A stretch of 64,000 bases of DNA, taken from positions 1-64,000 of the forward strand of contig JAVBRM010000032.1 of NCBI GenBank assembly GCA_031548025.1, given 5' to 3'. Each line of letters begins with the position of its first letter. The first letter of the stretch is position 1. Source of the DNA: UBA5239 sp031548025 (GTDB lineage Bacteria; Verrucomicrobiota; Lentisphaeria; Victivallales; Victivallaceae). The notes beneath the pieces were generated by a model that saw only the letters and a list, made by a program, of their open reading frames with translations, made no database searches and was not told the origin of the DNA. A program made the translations under genes and the position numbers. Positions 42,332-50,642 of this stretch are shown piece by piece.

Positions 42332-43642
42332 ATGATTGTATGCGATAAAAATTCTTATGATGTGATTGTGGTTGGCGGCGGACCTGCCGGTTGCGCCGCC
42401 GCTGTTGCGTCAGCACGGGAGGGCGCAAGAACACTGCTGATTGAACAAACCGGGGCATTGGGCGGCATGGGAACTTCCGGACTTGTCCCGGCATGGTGCC
42501 CGTTTTCCGATAAAAAAAGAATTATCTATGGTGGAATTGCCGAACGGGTATTCAAAGAAAGCAAAACGTTTATGCCTCATGTGCCGGAGAGTCAACTGAA
42601 CTGGGTTCCAATCCACACCGAGAAATTGAAAATCATTTATGATGATTTGGTTACAGAGCATGGTGTGGAGGTGCTTTTTCATACTTTTCTGGCTGAAGTC
42701 AGAACCGCCGGCGGTATGATAGAGTGTATCCGGGCAGCCAATAAATCCGGGTTGACGGAGTACAAGGCTTCGGTATATATCGATTGCACAGGCGATGCCG
42801 ATCTGGCCGCCTGGGGCGGAGCGGATTTTCATAAAGGAGATGGATCTACCGGAGAACTTCAGCCGTTGACGCATTGCTTCAAGCTGGCAAACGTCAATAT
42901 GCAGGCATTCAGGAAACTCAACCTCAGCAGTTGCGCGGAAGGAAGCCTGATTGCAAAAATCGTCAATGACGATAAATATTCCCTGATTACAGACTCACAC
43001 CGCTGCTGCTCGGTTGTCGGCCCCGGCATACTCGGCTTTAACAGCGGACATATCTTCAATGTGGACGCAACCGATCCTCGTGCCATGTCGCAGGCCATGA
43101 TGACAGGACGGAAAATCGCCGGCCAATTTCATGCGGCGCTGCAGGAATATGCCACAGAGGCTTTCGGAGAGAGCTACCTGGTGGATACCGCACCGTTGAT
43201 GGGGGTACGTGAGACCCGGCGAATTATTGGAGATTATATCCTTACTGCCGAGGATTATAAAAACAGACAGACCTTTGAAGATGAAATATGTCGAAATGCC
43301 TATTATCTCGATCTCCACGAAACACTTGCCGAGGATAAAAAAGCGCTGGGTGATGTGAAGCCGGAAAAATCCTATGAGTATGCTCCCGGCGAATCGCATG
43401 GTATCCCTTACCGGTGTCTGGTGCCGCTCAAACTGCATAATGTCCTGGTCGCCGGGCGCGCAATCTCTACGGATCGCCTGGTCAATGCCAGTATCAGGGT
43501 TATGCCGGTTTGCCTCGCAGTGGGAGAAGCCGCCGGTATTGCCGGTGCTATGGCGGCGGCTGAACATATCAGCCCCCGTGATGTAAACACAAAACTTCTT
43601 CGAAATAAACTGCGCGAAAATGGCGCATACCTGCCGGAGTAA
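42332..43642 (+). CDS. FAD-dependent oxidoreductase
   Basis: Protein of 436 residues with the FAD-binding Rossmann motif DVIVVGGGPAGCAAAVASAREG (about 10-31) and LIEQTGALGGMGTSGLV, a pattern of the FAD_oxidored group (PF12831) often seen in carbohydrate loci. No signal peptide. It is followed 5 bp later by the helical protein at 43648, so the two form an operon without a pilin or local regulator. Confidence 0.8.
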   Translation: MIVCDKNSYDVIVVGGGPAGCAAAVASAREGARTLLIEQTGALGGMGTSGLVPAWCPFSDKKRIIYGGIAERVFKESKTFMPHVPESQLNWVPIHTEKLKIIYDDLVTEHGVEVLFHTFLAEVRTAGGMIECIRAANKSGLTEYKASVYIDCTGDADLAAWGGADFHKGDGSTGELQPLTHCFKLANVNMQAFRKLNLSSCAEGSLIAKIVNDDKYSLITDSHRCCSVVGPGILGFNSGHIFNVDATDPRAMSQAMMTGRKIAGQFHAALQEYATEAFGESYLVDTAPLMGVRETRRIIGDYILTAEDYKNRQTFEDEICRNAYYLDLHETLAEDKKALGDVKPEKSYEYAPGESHGIPYRCLVPLKLHNVLVAGRAISTDRLVNASIRVMPVCLAVGEAAGIAGAMAAAEHISPRDVNTKLLRNKLRENGAYLPE

Positions 43643-43647
43643 ACGTT

Positions 43648-44874
43648 ATGGATAAAGAAAAATTAATAGAAAAGTTCCAAAGTGAAAAATTCCACTTGAT
43701 GTTCCAGGATAATTACCGAAGCATTATGGAACGATTTCATACGGACGGTTTTTTCCCTGAATCCTTGAACGGCGTATATCCGGGAATGTTTCCGAGGACA
43801 ATCGGCGCCTTGACTCGCTTGCTGATCTGCACCGGAGAGCTGGAATTGCTTGAAAAAAGCATTGGCTGCTGTATAGCCGCCATGAAAAAGGCCGGTATGG
43901 AATATGTCCCTCATGTCATCGGCAAGGCGAAAAACGGTTCTTTTTATATTCATGACGATATTTGCCAGATTGATGGACAAGCCCATTTGATTCTCGCTTG
44001 GGCCTTGCTTGCTCTTGAACGGAATAATACTCGTTTTGAGGATGATACGTATGAATTTATCGTACGGTTGATGAATCGTACGGTATCAGCTGGTTTCCTG
44101 GGGAGCTGTACAAAATGGCGATGCGAACCGGGGGTAATCTTGAATACGCATTTGGAGCATTCCCGGGAATGGAACATGTGGATCGCATATGATTTTTTAT
44201 CCAATTCATTTGTTGCCGCGGCTTTATCCAATATGATCGAGGTGGCCCAAAGGCGTGGCGATGATGCGACCGCGAATCAATGGAGTCAAACCTTGAAATT
44301 TCTGGAAGCCAATATTCATGAAGTCATGACTTTTGAGCATAATGGAAAGAGGTGTTTCTGCGAAATGCTTTTGCCGACCGGGAGAGCTCCGGAAGTTTTT
44401 CCCGGACTAAGCTGGTTAAACCTGGCGCCGATACCTTCCGGCTGGAACAACTATGACCCTCAGATATTGGCCAACACCATTGATCTGTGGCATGAAAGAG
44501 CACAAATCGACTGGGACGGTCCTCCGATAACGGCGTGCGAGGTGAATTTCAATATGGAATCGGCCTGTAAGTGGAATGGTCCCCCGGAAATGGGGTGCGA
44601 ATGGAGTACTCGCGGTCATAACAATCAGACCTATGGTAAAATGCTCGGTTGGGATTTGCTTTATTGTGTAAAAACCGAAGATTACCGGCGGGCTTATGAC
44701 ATGCTTGACTTTCTCGAACAGGTCAACACTGGAAAGCTGTATTCCGAAATATTCACTTACAAACCAAGTTTGAAAAAGTGGATGTTGCGAGATGCCGGCA
44801 ATGGCGAACAAACCGCATGGTTGTGCTGGTCATTGGTTGAATCGCGAATCATTCTTGGCCTTACCCCTTACTAA
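43648..44874 (+). CDS. Alpha/alpha-barrel-like protein, possible glycosidase
   Basis: Protein of 408 residues with no named family that I recognise. The pattern of repeated helices and stretches such as FFPESLNGVYPGMFPRTIGALTRLL and DICQIDGQAHLILAWALLAL suggest the (alpha/alpha)6 fold of six-hairpin glycosidases or polysaccharide lyases. No signal peptide, and acidic residues such as EWNMWIAYD could be catalytic. It is paired with the FAD oxidoreductase. Its 3' end overlaps the convergent TetR gene by 14 bp. Confidence 0.55.
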   Translation: MDKEKLIEKFQSEKFHLMFQDNYRSIMERFHTDGFFPESLNGVYPGMFPRTIGALTRLLICTGELELLEKSIGCCIAAMKKAGMEYVPHVIGKAKNGSFYIHDDICQIDGQAHLILAWALLALERNNTRFEDDTYEFIVRLMNRTVSAGFLGSCTKWRCEPGVILNTHLEHSREWNMWIAYDFLSNSFVAAALSNMIEVAQRRGDDATANQWSQTLKFLEANIHEVMTFEHNGKRCFCEMLLPTGRAPEVFPGLSWLNLAPIPSGWNNYDPQILANTIDLWHERAQIDWDGPPITACEVNFNMESACKWNGPPEMGCEWSTRGHNNQTYGKMLGWDLLYCVKTEDYRRAYDMLDFLEQVNTGKLYSEIFTYKPSLKKWMLRDAGNGEQTAWLCWSLVESRIILGLTPY

Positions 44875-45469
44875 TACTATTCTTGAAATCCCGCCGGCCT
44901 TTCTCCGTCAGCATCGGGTAGATGGAGGCCCAGGCCCGGAAACGAAAGCCCGTTTCCCCGATGCCGAGCTGTGCCTCGATCAGACTCTGCTCATTCCAGC
45001 GGGCTTTGATCAGATAGAAATTATGGATAAAGGCATCGTGCTGGCCTTCAAATCCTTCCGGCTGCATAACGCCCGCCTTGCAGAGTGCTTTCAGTGTTTC
45101 CCCCCAGAACAACATGTTCATTTCAAAAACCTTCCGCTGGATGTCCCGGACCGTTTGACTGATTTGCGCCAGCCGCTCAAAATCCTTGAAATAAAAAGTG
45201 TCTTCCGCTCCGGATTCCGCAATAAGTCTGATCCAGGTATCCAGCTCTTCCAAAGTCCGGCACGGAGGAGCGGGTGTATACCGGCTGAACATGTCCAGGA
45301 TAACAGCTTCCGCCAGGCTCTCCTTTTTCTTGAAGTGGTAGGTCAGGTTGCCGACGCTGATCTTCAGGGCATTCGCAATATCCCGCATGGCGACTTCGTC
45401 ATACGGTCTTTCCTGAAACATTTCGCGGGCTGTTTTTATGATTTCATCCCTTACATTTTTGATAGCCAT
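44861..45469 (-). CDS. TetR-family regulator
   Basis: Regulator of 202 residues. The TetR helix-turn-helix is visible at the N-terminus (MRDIANALKISVGNLTYHFKKKESL). The rest is a helical ligand-binding domain. An upstream Met at 45502 lies close to the promoter. The Met at 45469 has AAGGA upstream and begins MAIKNVRDEI, so it is chosen. It is divergent from the SDR operon and two palindromes (45512-45546) lie in the shared region, which fits repression of that operon and of itself. Confidence 0.85.
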   Translation of the reverse strand: MAIKNVRDEIIKTAREMFQERPYDEVAMRDIANALKISVGNLTYHFKKKESLAEAVILDMFSRYTPAPPCRTLEELDTWIRLIAESGAEDTFYFKDFERLAQISQTVRDIQRKVFEMNMLFWGETLKALCKAGVMQPEGFEGQHDAFIHNFYLIKARWNEQSLIEAQLGIGETGFRFRAWASIYPMLTEKGRRDFKNSISKG

Positions 45470-45502
45470 ATAATCAATTTTCCTTGATTCAATAAAAAGC
45501 AT

Positions 45503-45531
45503 TTGACATTTTAGTACATTCGTGCTATTTT
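45503..45531 (+). promoter_or_regulatory. Promoter of the SDR operon
   Basis: TTGACA (45503-45508) and TATTTT (45526-45531) lie 17 bp apart. The first operator copy (45512-45527) sits between -35 and -10, so a bound TetR repressor would block the polymerase. Confidence 0.65.
45512..45527. promoter_or_regulatory. TetR operator candidate, copy 1
   Basis: TAGTACATTCGTGCTA is an imperfect palindrome (TAGTAC/GTGCTA arms, 4-bp centre). It lies inside the SDR promoter. Confidence 0.7.
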
Positions 45532-45546
45532 AGTACTCACGTGCTA
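45531..45546. promoter_or_regulatory. TetR operator candidate, copy 2
   Basis: TAGTACTCACGTGCTA repeats copy 1 with an identical pair of arms. The two starts are 19 bp apart. Confidence 0.7.
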
Positions 45547-45605
45547 ATATAACCATAAATGGCGATCATGTCAAACAAAAAATATCAAAAAAAGGAGCTG
45601 CAAGC

Positions 45606-46307
45606 ATGGAAAAACGAACTGTACTGATTACCGGCGGCAACAAGGGATTGGGATATGAAACGGCAAGGCGCCTGAAAGAATTGGGATACACAGTCTATAT
45701 CGGCGTCCGTGATCCCAAGCGGGGAACGGAGGCGGCGGCGGCATTGGGCGTAACATACCTTCCGCTTGATGTCACAGACGATGCCTCCGTTATGGCGGCG
45801 GCGAACAAATTCAGCGAACTCGAAGGACGGCTGGACATCCTGATCAACAACGCAGGAATTTCCGCCCCCATGAAAAAAGCCGCCGACCTTACGGCCGCGG
45901 ATGCGCAGACCGTATTCGCCACGAACGTCATCGGTCCCGTACGTGTCATGCACGCATTCATCCCGCTTCTGGAAAAATCGGCACATCCGGTAATTGTCAA
46001 CGTATCCAGCGGCCTGGGGTCCTTCGCGCTGGTCCATGACCAGAGCCGCGCCGAATCGAAAATTCCGACACCGCTTTACTGCGCGTCCAAAAGCGCTTTG
46101 ACCATGCTGACCGTACAATACGCCCGCGCTTTTCCGAATATGCGCATTAACGCAGCCGACCCCGGCAGCACGTGCACAGACCTGAACGCGCATCAGGGAC
46201 ATCAGACGGTCACCGAGGGAACAGACGCTATCGTAAAATTGGCGACACTGCCGCCCGATGGACCAACGGGCACATTCATGGACCGTTCCGGCATCGTCCC
46301 GTGGTAA
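45606..46307 (+). CDS. Short-chain dehydrogenase/reductase
   Basis: Protein of 233 residues with a full SDR pattern: TGGNKGLG (9-16), NNAG (81-84), S134/S135 and Y158-x3-K162. It is cytoplasmic, uses NAD(P)H and acts on an unknown carbonyl substrate. It starts the operon SDR, RidA-like, ABM-amidohydrolase, PNPOx-like, and AAGGAGC precedes the ATG. TetR control is indicated by the palindromes in its promoter. Confidence 0.88.
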   Translation: MEKRTVLITGGNKGLGYETARRLKELGYTVYIGVRDPKRGTEAAAALGVTYLPLDVTDDASVMAAANKFSELEGRLDILINNAGISAPMKKAADLTAADAQTVFATNVIGPVRVMHAFIPLLEKSAHPVIVNVSSGLGSFALVHDQSRAESKIPTPLYCASKSALTMLTVQYARAFPNMRINAADPGSTCTDLNAHQGHQTVTEGTDAIVKLATLPPDGPTGTFMDRSGIVPW

Positions 46308-46321
46308 AAGGAGGAAAAATT

Positions 46322-46762
46322 ATGCATACATTTTTCGCTGTGACTATCGCTACCACCCTGCTTATTTTGTGCGGCGTGGGCTGTACCGCTCTGCTGGAAA
46401 GGAAAAACTACGCAAAGCTGGGCCCCGTCGGCGGGCCGTTTTCCCATGCGGTCAAGCATGGAAACGTCCTGTATATTTCCGGCATGACGGCCTACGGCAC
46501 CGAGGCGCAGGGAAAAAGCATGGCGGAACAAGCGAAGGCAATATGGGCAAAAATCGGCACCATAGCACAAGCCGAAGGTACCGACCTGAGTTCCCTGATC
46601 AAAGTTACGATGTTCATCACCGATTTCAACCAGGCACAGGAACTCAGGGAGGTGCTGAACAGTCAATACAACGGTCAATTTCCCGCCAGCTCGCTGGTTG
46701 AAGTAAGCAAGCTATTTTCACCCGAAGTCAACATCGAGATCGAAGCCATATTTGGTTTATAA
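46322..46762 (+). CDS. RidA-like protein with lipoprotein-type signal
   Basis: Protein of 146 residues. The body matches RidA (VGGPFSHAVKHGNVLYISGM and the C-terminal SLVEVSKLFSPEVNIEIEAIF). RidA proteins hydrolyse reactive imines in the cytosol. Here an N-terminal hydrophobic stretch with lipobox-like VGC (MHTFFAVTIATTLLILCGVGC) suggests membrane anchoring or export. The ATG at 46322 has AAAGGAGG upstream; longer frames overlap the SDR gene and are rejected. The catalytic Arg of RidA (normally in a conserved RxxM-like context) is not obvious. Confidence 0.75.
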   Translation: MHTFFAVTIATTLLILCGVGCTALLERKNYAKLGPVGGPFSHAVKHGNVLYISGMTAYGTEAQGKSMAEQAKAIWAKIGTIAQAEGTDLSSLIKVTMFITDFNQAQELREVLNSQYNGQFPASSLVEVSKLFSPEVNIEIEAIFGL

Positions 46763-46779
46763 ACTAAGGAGTAAACAAA

Positions 46780-48573
46780 ATGAAACTACTGAACTTATCT
46801 GTTATACTCGCCGCCATCGGGCTATTAATCGGCGCGCAGATGGTAAAAGCATCCGATATACCGAATTCCGAAGCGCCCGTAGTCTTCATGGAATTCATAG
46901 AGGTACCGGTGCAAGGTATAGACAAATTTGTTGCGAACTGGAACGAACGCGCGGCAACCGTAGGACAGGCGCCCGGTTATATCACCGCAACGCTTTACCG
47001 GTCATTACTGGCAGACGCCCGTTACCAACTCATCAATGTCACCCAATGGCAATCGCATAACGCCTGGGCTGCCGCGAACAACGGCGCAAACATGAAGTCG
47101 GCAGGCGGTTTTTATCGCCCTGCGGCATGGTCCACTAATACAAGCAGCAACTCCGATGTCCACCAAGGCACACCCTTGCAACGGGCCCAAAAGAACCCGG
47201 AAATACAATCTCCCGAACGGCCGTTCGTTTTCATCAACCTGATGGAGATGAACACGGAAGATGTCGCTCCTTTTGTCGCGGACTGGCAGGTCCGTTCCAA
47301 GATCATGGGGCAAATGCCCGCAGCCATGGGAGCTACGCTATACCGTTCAGTATTGCCCGGCAGCACATTTCAAATTGTGAATGTAAGCCAATGGCAATCC
47401 TACAACGGTTTTATCGACGCGAACAACGACCCCGTTTATGCTGAAAAACTGACATCCGATCTGGGGCATACGCCCAGCATCAAGCTCACGCGGGGATTTT
47501 ACCGCCCCGTAGCTACCTATACGCATATCTATAATACCGATGAAAAAAAGAGCAACGCAGTGACCCAAAAGATGAAAATCATTACCATCGAGGAACATTT
47601 CATCAATGCGACCATGACCGCCGCGACCCGTGATGAAGTTGAAAAGATGGCGCCCAGTCACGCCCGGGCGTTCGTCGCCGACTTCGGATCAAGAGAAACG
47701 ATGCGGATCGAACAATTATTCGACATCGGCGCGGGAAGAATCGCGGATATGGATGCGAACGGCATCGACATGCAGATACTTTCGTATAATGCGCCGGCCG
47801 CCGAACTGCTTCCCTCCCCGCTCGCCGTGGATTTGGCCAAACAGGCAAACGACCAACTTGCCGCGGCGATAGCGGCATATCCCGACCGGTTTATGGGATT
47901 CGCGACTTTGCCCATGTCCGATCCCGAAGCGGCAGCGAAAGAATTAAAAAGGTGCGTTCAGGAGCTGGGCTTCAAAGGCGCTATGATTAACGGAACGGCT
48001 CACGGGCGCTTTATGGATCATCCGGACTTTGAGCCCTTCTTTGCGATGGCGGCTGAACTGGATGTTCCCCTGTATTTTCACCCTTCGATTGTCAACAAAC
48101 AAGTGCGTGACGCTTACTACGACAATGCCAATCCGGCTTTCGCGGCCCGTTTCGCTTCGGCGGGAATCGGTTGGCACTTTGAAGTGGGGGTCCACGTAAT
48201 GCGCCTGATTTTTGCCGGAGTTTTCGACCGTTACCCGAACCTTCAGGTCATTATGGGGCATTGGGGAGAATTGATACCTTTTTATATGGACAGGATCAAC
48301 ACGTTTTTTCCCGCGTCGGCTTCACCCATGAAGCATGACTTCAAGTATTATATGCAAAACAACGTATACATCACGCCGAGCGGCATGTTCAACCTGCCGC
48401 AACTCCAAAACGCCCTTCAGACAATAGGACCGGACCGGATCATATATTCGGTTGATTATCCCTATTATCCGAATAAAGGCGCAAGGGCATTCCTGGAAAA
48501 CGCGCCGATCAGTCAAACGGATAAAGAAAAAATCGCCCATCAAAATGCCGAAAAACTCTTCAAATTAAAATAA
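46780..48573 (+). CDS. Exported ABM-ABM-amidohydrolase fusion
   Basis: Protein of 597 residues. A signal peptide (residues 1-25, ending MVKAS) leads to two antibiotic-biosynthesis-monooxygenase-like repeats (about 30-110 and 147-235, each with PxxFxxxxEM/FI, W and QWQS) and then an amidohydrolase_2/ACMSD-type domain from M265 (MKIITIEEHF). Metal-site stretches are EEHF, YFHPS, MGHWGE and SVDYP. The ATG has AAGGAG upstream. Fusion of ABM repeats with an amidohydrolase is unusual. It may act on an aromatic or quinone compound, which is inference. Confidence 0.78.
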   Translation: MKLLNLSVILAAIGLLIGAQMVKASDIPNSEAPVVFMEFIEVPVQGIDKFVANWNERAATVGQAPGYITATLYRSLLADARYQLINVTQWQSHNAWAAANNGANMKSAGGFYRPAAWSTNTSSNSDVHQGTPLQRAQKNPEIQSPERPFVFINLMEMNTEDVAPFVADWQVRSKIMGQMPAAMGATLYRSVLPGSTFQIVNVSQWQSYNGFIDANNDPVYAEKLTSDLGHTPSIKLTRGFYRPVATYTHIYNTDEKKSNAVTQKMKIITIEEHFINATMTAATRDEVEKMAPSHARAFVADFGSRETMRIEQLFDIGAGRIADMDANGIDMQILSYNAPAAELLPSPLAVDLAKQANDQLAAAIAAYPDRFMGFATLPMSDPEAAAKELKRCVQELGFKGAMINGTAHGRFMDHPDFEPFFAMAAELDVPLYFHPSIVNKQVRDAYYDNANPAFAARFASAGIGWHFEVGVHVMRLIFAGVFDRYPNLQVIMGHWGELIPFYMDRINTFFPASASPMKHDFKYYMQNNVYITPSGMFNLPQLQNALQTIGPDRIIYSVDYPYYPNKGARAFLENAPISQTDKEKIAHQNAEKLFKLK

Positions 48574-48579
48574 GGAAAC

Positions 48580-49098
48580 ATGAACATGATTACACGAAAA
48601 ACCGGATGGTTGGTCAGCCTGGCGCTGTGGTTTGGGCTGATCGGGGCAAGTCCCGCGGCAGAGCCGGAACTTTACGCCGCGGCCCACGCACAACAGAGCA
48701 AAACAACACTGGTCATGATGGGAACCGTCGATACGGAGGGTTTCCCGCAAACCCGGGTCATGTCCAATCTCCGTTTCCCGGAACGCGCGGCGGCAAAACT
48801 GGCCGGAGCCAATGATTTCACCGCCTACGCCGTCACACGCACGGATTCGGAAAAGCTGAAACACCTGGCGAAAAACAAAAATATGTCCATGTATTATCAA
48901 AGCGGCGGCCAGGGTCTGTTGCTTATGGGCCAGGCCGAGATTGTTACAGATCCGGCGACACGCCGCGCCGTCTGGGATGACTCATTCAAGCAAATGGGAT
49001 ATGCCAATGCGAACGATCCTACGCTGACCATACTGCGCTTTACCCCGACCCACGGCAAGTTCTATTACCGGCAGAAACAACACAATCTGAGCTTATGA
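48580..49098 (+). CDS. Exported PNPOx-like (FMN-binding split-barrel) protein
   Basis: Protein of 172 residues. An N-terminal signal (MNMITRKTGWLVSLALWFGLIGASPAAEP) leads to a pyridoxamine-5'-phosphate-oxidase-like split barrel (TLVMMGTVDTEGFPQTRVMSNL). These usually bind FMN or F420 and work in the cytosol. AAGGA precedes the ATG. It lies 6 bp behind the amidohydrolase. Its stop is 3 bp from the convergent GH78 stop. Confidence 0.72.
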   Translation: MNMITRKTGWLVSLALWFGLIGASPAAEPELYAAAHAQQSKTTLVMMGTVDTEGFPQTRVMSNLRFPERAAAKLAGANDFTAYAVTRTDSEKLKHLAKNKNMSMYYQSGGQGLLLMGQAEIVTDPATRRAVWDDSFKQMGYANANDPTLTILRFTPTHGKFYYRQKQHNLSL

Positions 49099-49100
49099 CC

Positions 49101-50642
49101 TTATATACAATCAGAGTGATGCCGGCCGGGCTGGTAAATCCGGCCTTGATAGACAGCGGTAGTGTTTTCCGGAACGGTGAATTGTAAATTGCCGGGTTCG
49201 TATTCCAGTTCGATGGCACCATGGCGGGTAGGATGGCGGAGCCGGAAATATTCCAGCGCCCCCGGCCGCGGATCGATCAGAAATGAATCAAAACCCGGCG
49301 TGAGCGGCCGAACCCCTGCAAGCCAACGTGGAATGATGTTGGCGGGAGCCGCGCCCCAGGCATGATTCCAGTCCTGGTTGGGTTTCAGCGAGTCGTCCCA
49401 GGCTTCCATAGTAATGGTAGCCCCCTTCTCCAGCATATTCAGCCAGCTTCGCAACCCGGAGGCAGTCATCAGGGTCAGCGCATGATCAGCTATGCCGATA
49501 TGGTAACAGGCCTCCAGCAGAAACTGAGCGCCATATACACTGCAGGCCATACCCTTGGTGCGGATTGCCGCCGCCAACGCCGGAAGCTCCGCCGGTTCGG
49601 CAATACCGAACAATGCCGCAAACATCATGCCATGCAGCGAAACATGTTCGGAATCGGGATTGTCGACAAAACGGCCGTTTTTCAACATCTTGTCGCGAAT
49701 GGCGGCGCGAACCACAGCGGCACGGTCACGGTAAAAATCATCGCCGCTCAACTCATGCATCGTCAGCAGCGCCTGATGGTGATAACAGTTCGGCACCAGG
49801 TTGACTTCGCCGAATTCGTAACCGTCGCGCTCACAGAGCGGCCAATCCACAATGTCGCGGACGGTTGTGTTCCCCCGGATCAATCCATCCGACCCGGCCA
49901 GATCCAACAGAAGTTTTTCCTTCAAGCGCGGATACCAGCGTTCGACGCCGGCCCGGTCGCCGGAATACAGATAATAATCCCGCACCAGCAGCGGGGTCAG
50001 GAGAAGCCATTCAGTCGGCCAGGTGGGGTGTTCGAAAAAATGTTCGATCGTATTGCGGGCGATATCGAAACTGACGTCGCAACAGAAATGACCGAGCTGA
50101 TTGATATAGGCGTCGCCCTCGTACGGCAGACGTTCCCGTTCACCGTCCACATATTTATCGAAAGGGGTAGTGGCCTTGATCGAATACTTGCAGAACTCCC
50201 AGATCCTATTTAGAACGGGATCGGAACTTTCGAATTCGGCGGCGCTGTCGTCGAACGGTGCATGAACGTTATACCGCCGGGCGGTAAATTCACCCGTGTA
50301 ACCGTCGATTTCGGCATAACGAAACGGAGCGATTTCTCCTCCGGCAGAAGCGGGCGGAAAACACTTGGGCAATGAAGCATTCGGAGCCCGGTGCTGCGGG
50401 ATGTCGAAAAAATAGCTGTGCCGGCCCGGTTTCAGGACCAGCCGTTGCGATTTGAAACAGCGATAGCCGCCAGGTTCCCGGTCCAGTCGTCCGTCTTTGA
50501 TGGCTTCTCCGATGGCCAGTTCGACGTTTTCCCCGCCGCGACCATTCAAAACGACCTCCAGCCGTCCGAAAGCGTCTTTGCCGAAATCGACCAGGCACGC
50601 AACGTCAGCAGGAACGATATTCTTTTCGATAATGTGAATCAT
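49101..50642 (-). CDS. GH78-like alpha-L-rhamnosidase (cassette E)
   Basis: Protein of 513 residues lacking a signal peptide. The (alpha/alpha)6 domain carries the GH78 motif DGERERLPYEGD (166-177, E175 a likely acid), and the C-terminal region has TMEAWDDSLKPNQDWNHAWGAAP, another family mark. N-terminal sandwich at about 1-130. It would cleave terminal alpha-L-rhamnose, probably inside the cell. Its start overlaps the GH42-like stop by 4 bp. It is shorter than many GH78 enzymes, which often have additional sandwich domains. Confidence 0.82.
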   Translation of the reverse strand: MIHIIEKNIVPADVACLVDFGKDAFGRLEVVLNGRGGENVELAIGEAIKDGRLDREPGGYRCFKSQRLVLKPGRHSYFFDIPQHRAPNASLPKCFPPASAGGEIAPFRYAEIDGYTGEFTARRYNVHAPFDDSAAEFESSDPVLNRIWEFCKYSIKATTPFDKYVDGERERLPYEGDAYINQLGHFCCDVSFDIARNTIEHFFEHPTWPTEWLLLTPLLVRDYYLYSGDRAGVERWYPRLKEKLLLDLAGSDGLIRGNTTVRDIVDWPLCERDGYEFGEVNLVPNCYHHQALLTMHELSGDDFYRDRAAVVRAAIRDKMLKNGRFVDNPDSEHVSLHGMMFAALFGIAEPAELPALAAAIRTKGMACSVYGAQFLLEACYHIGIADHALTLMTASGLRSWLNMLEKGATITMEAWDDSLKPNQDWNHAWGAAPANIIPRWLAGVRPLTPGFDSFLIDPRPGALEYFRLRHPTRHGAIELEYEPGNLQFTVPENTTAVYQGRIYQPGRHHSDCI

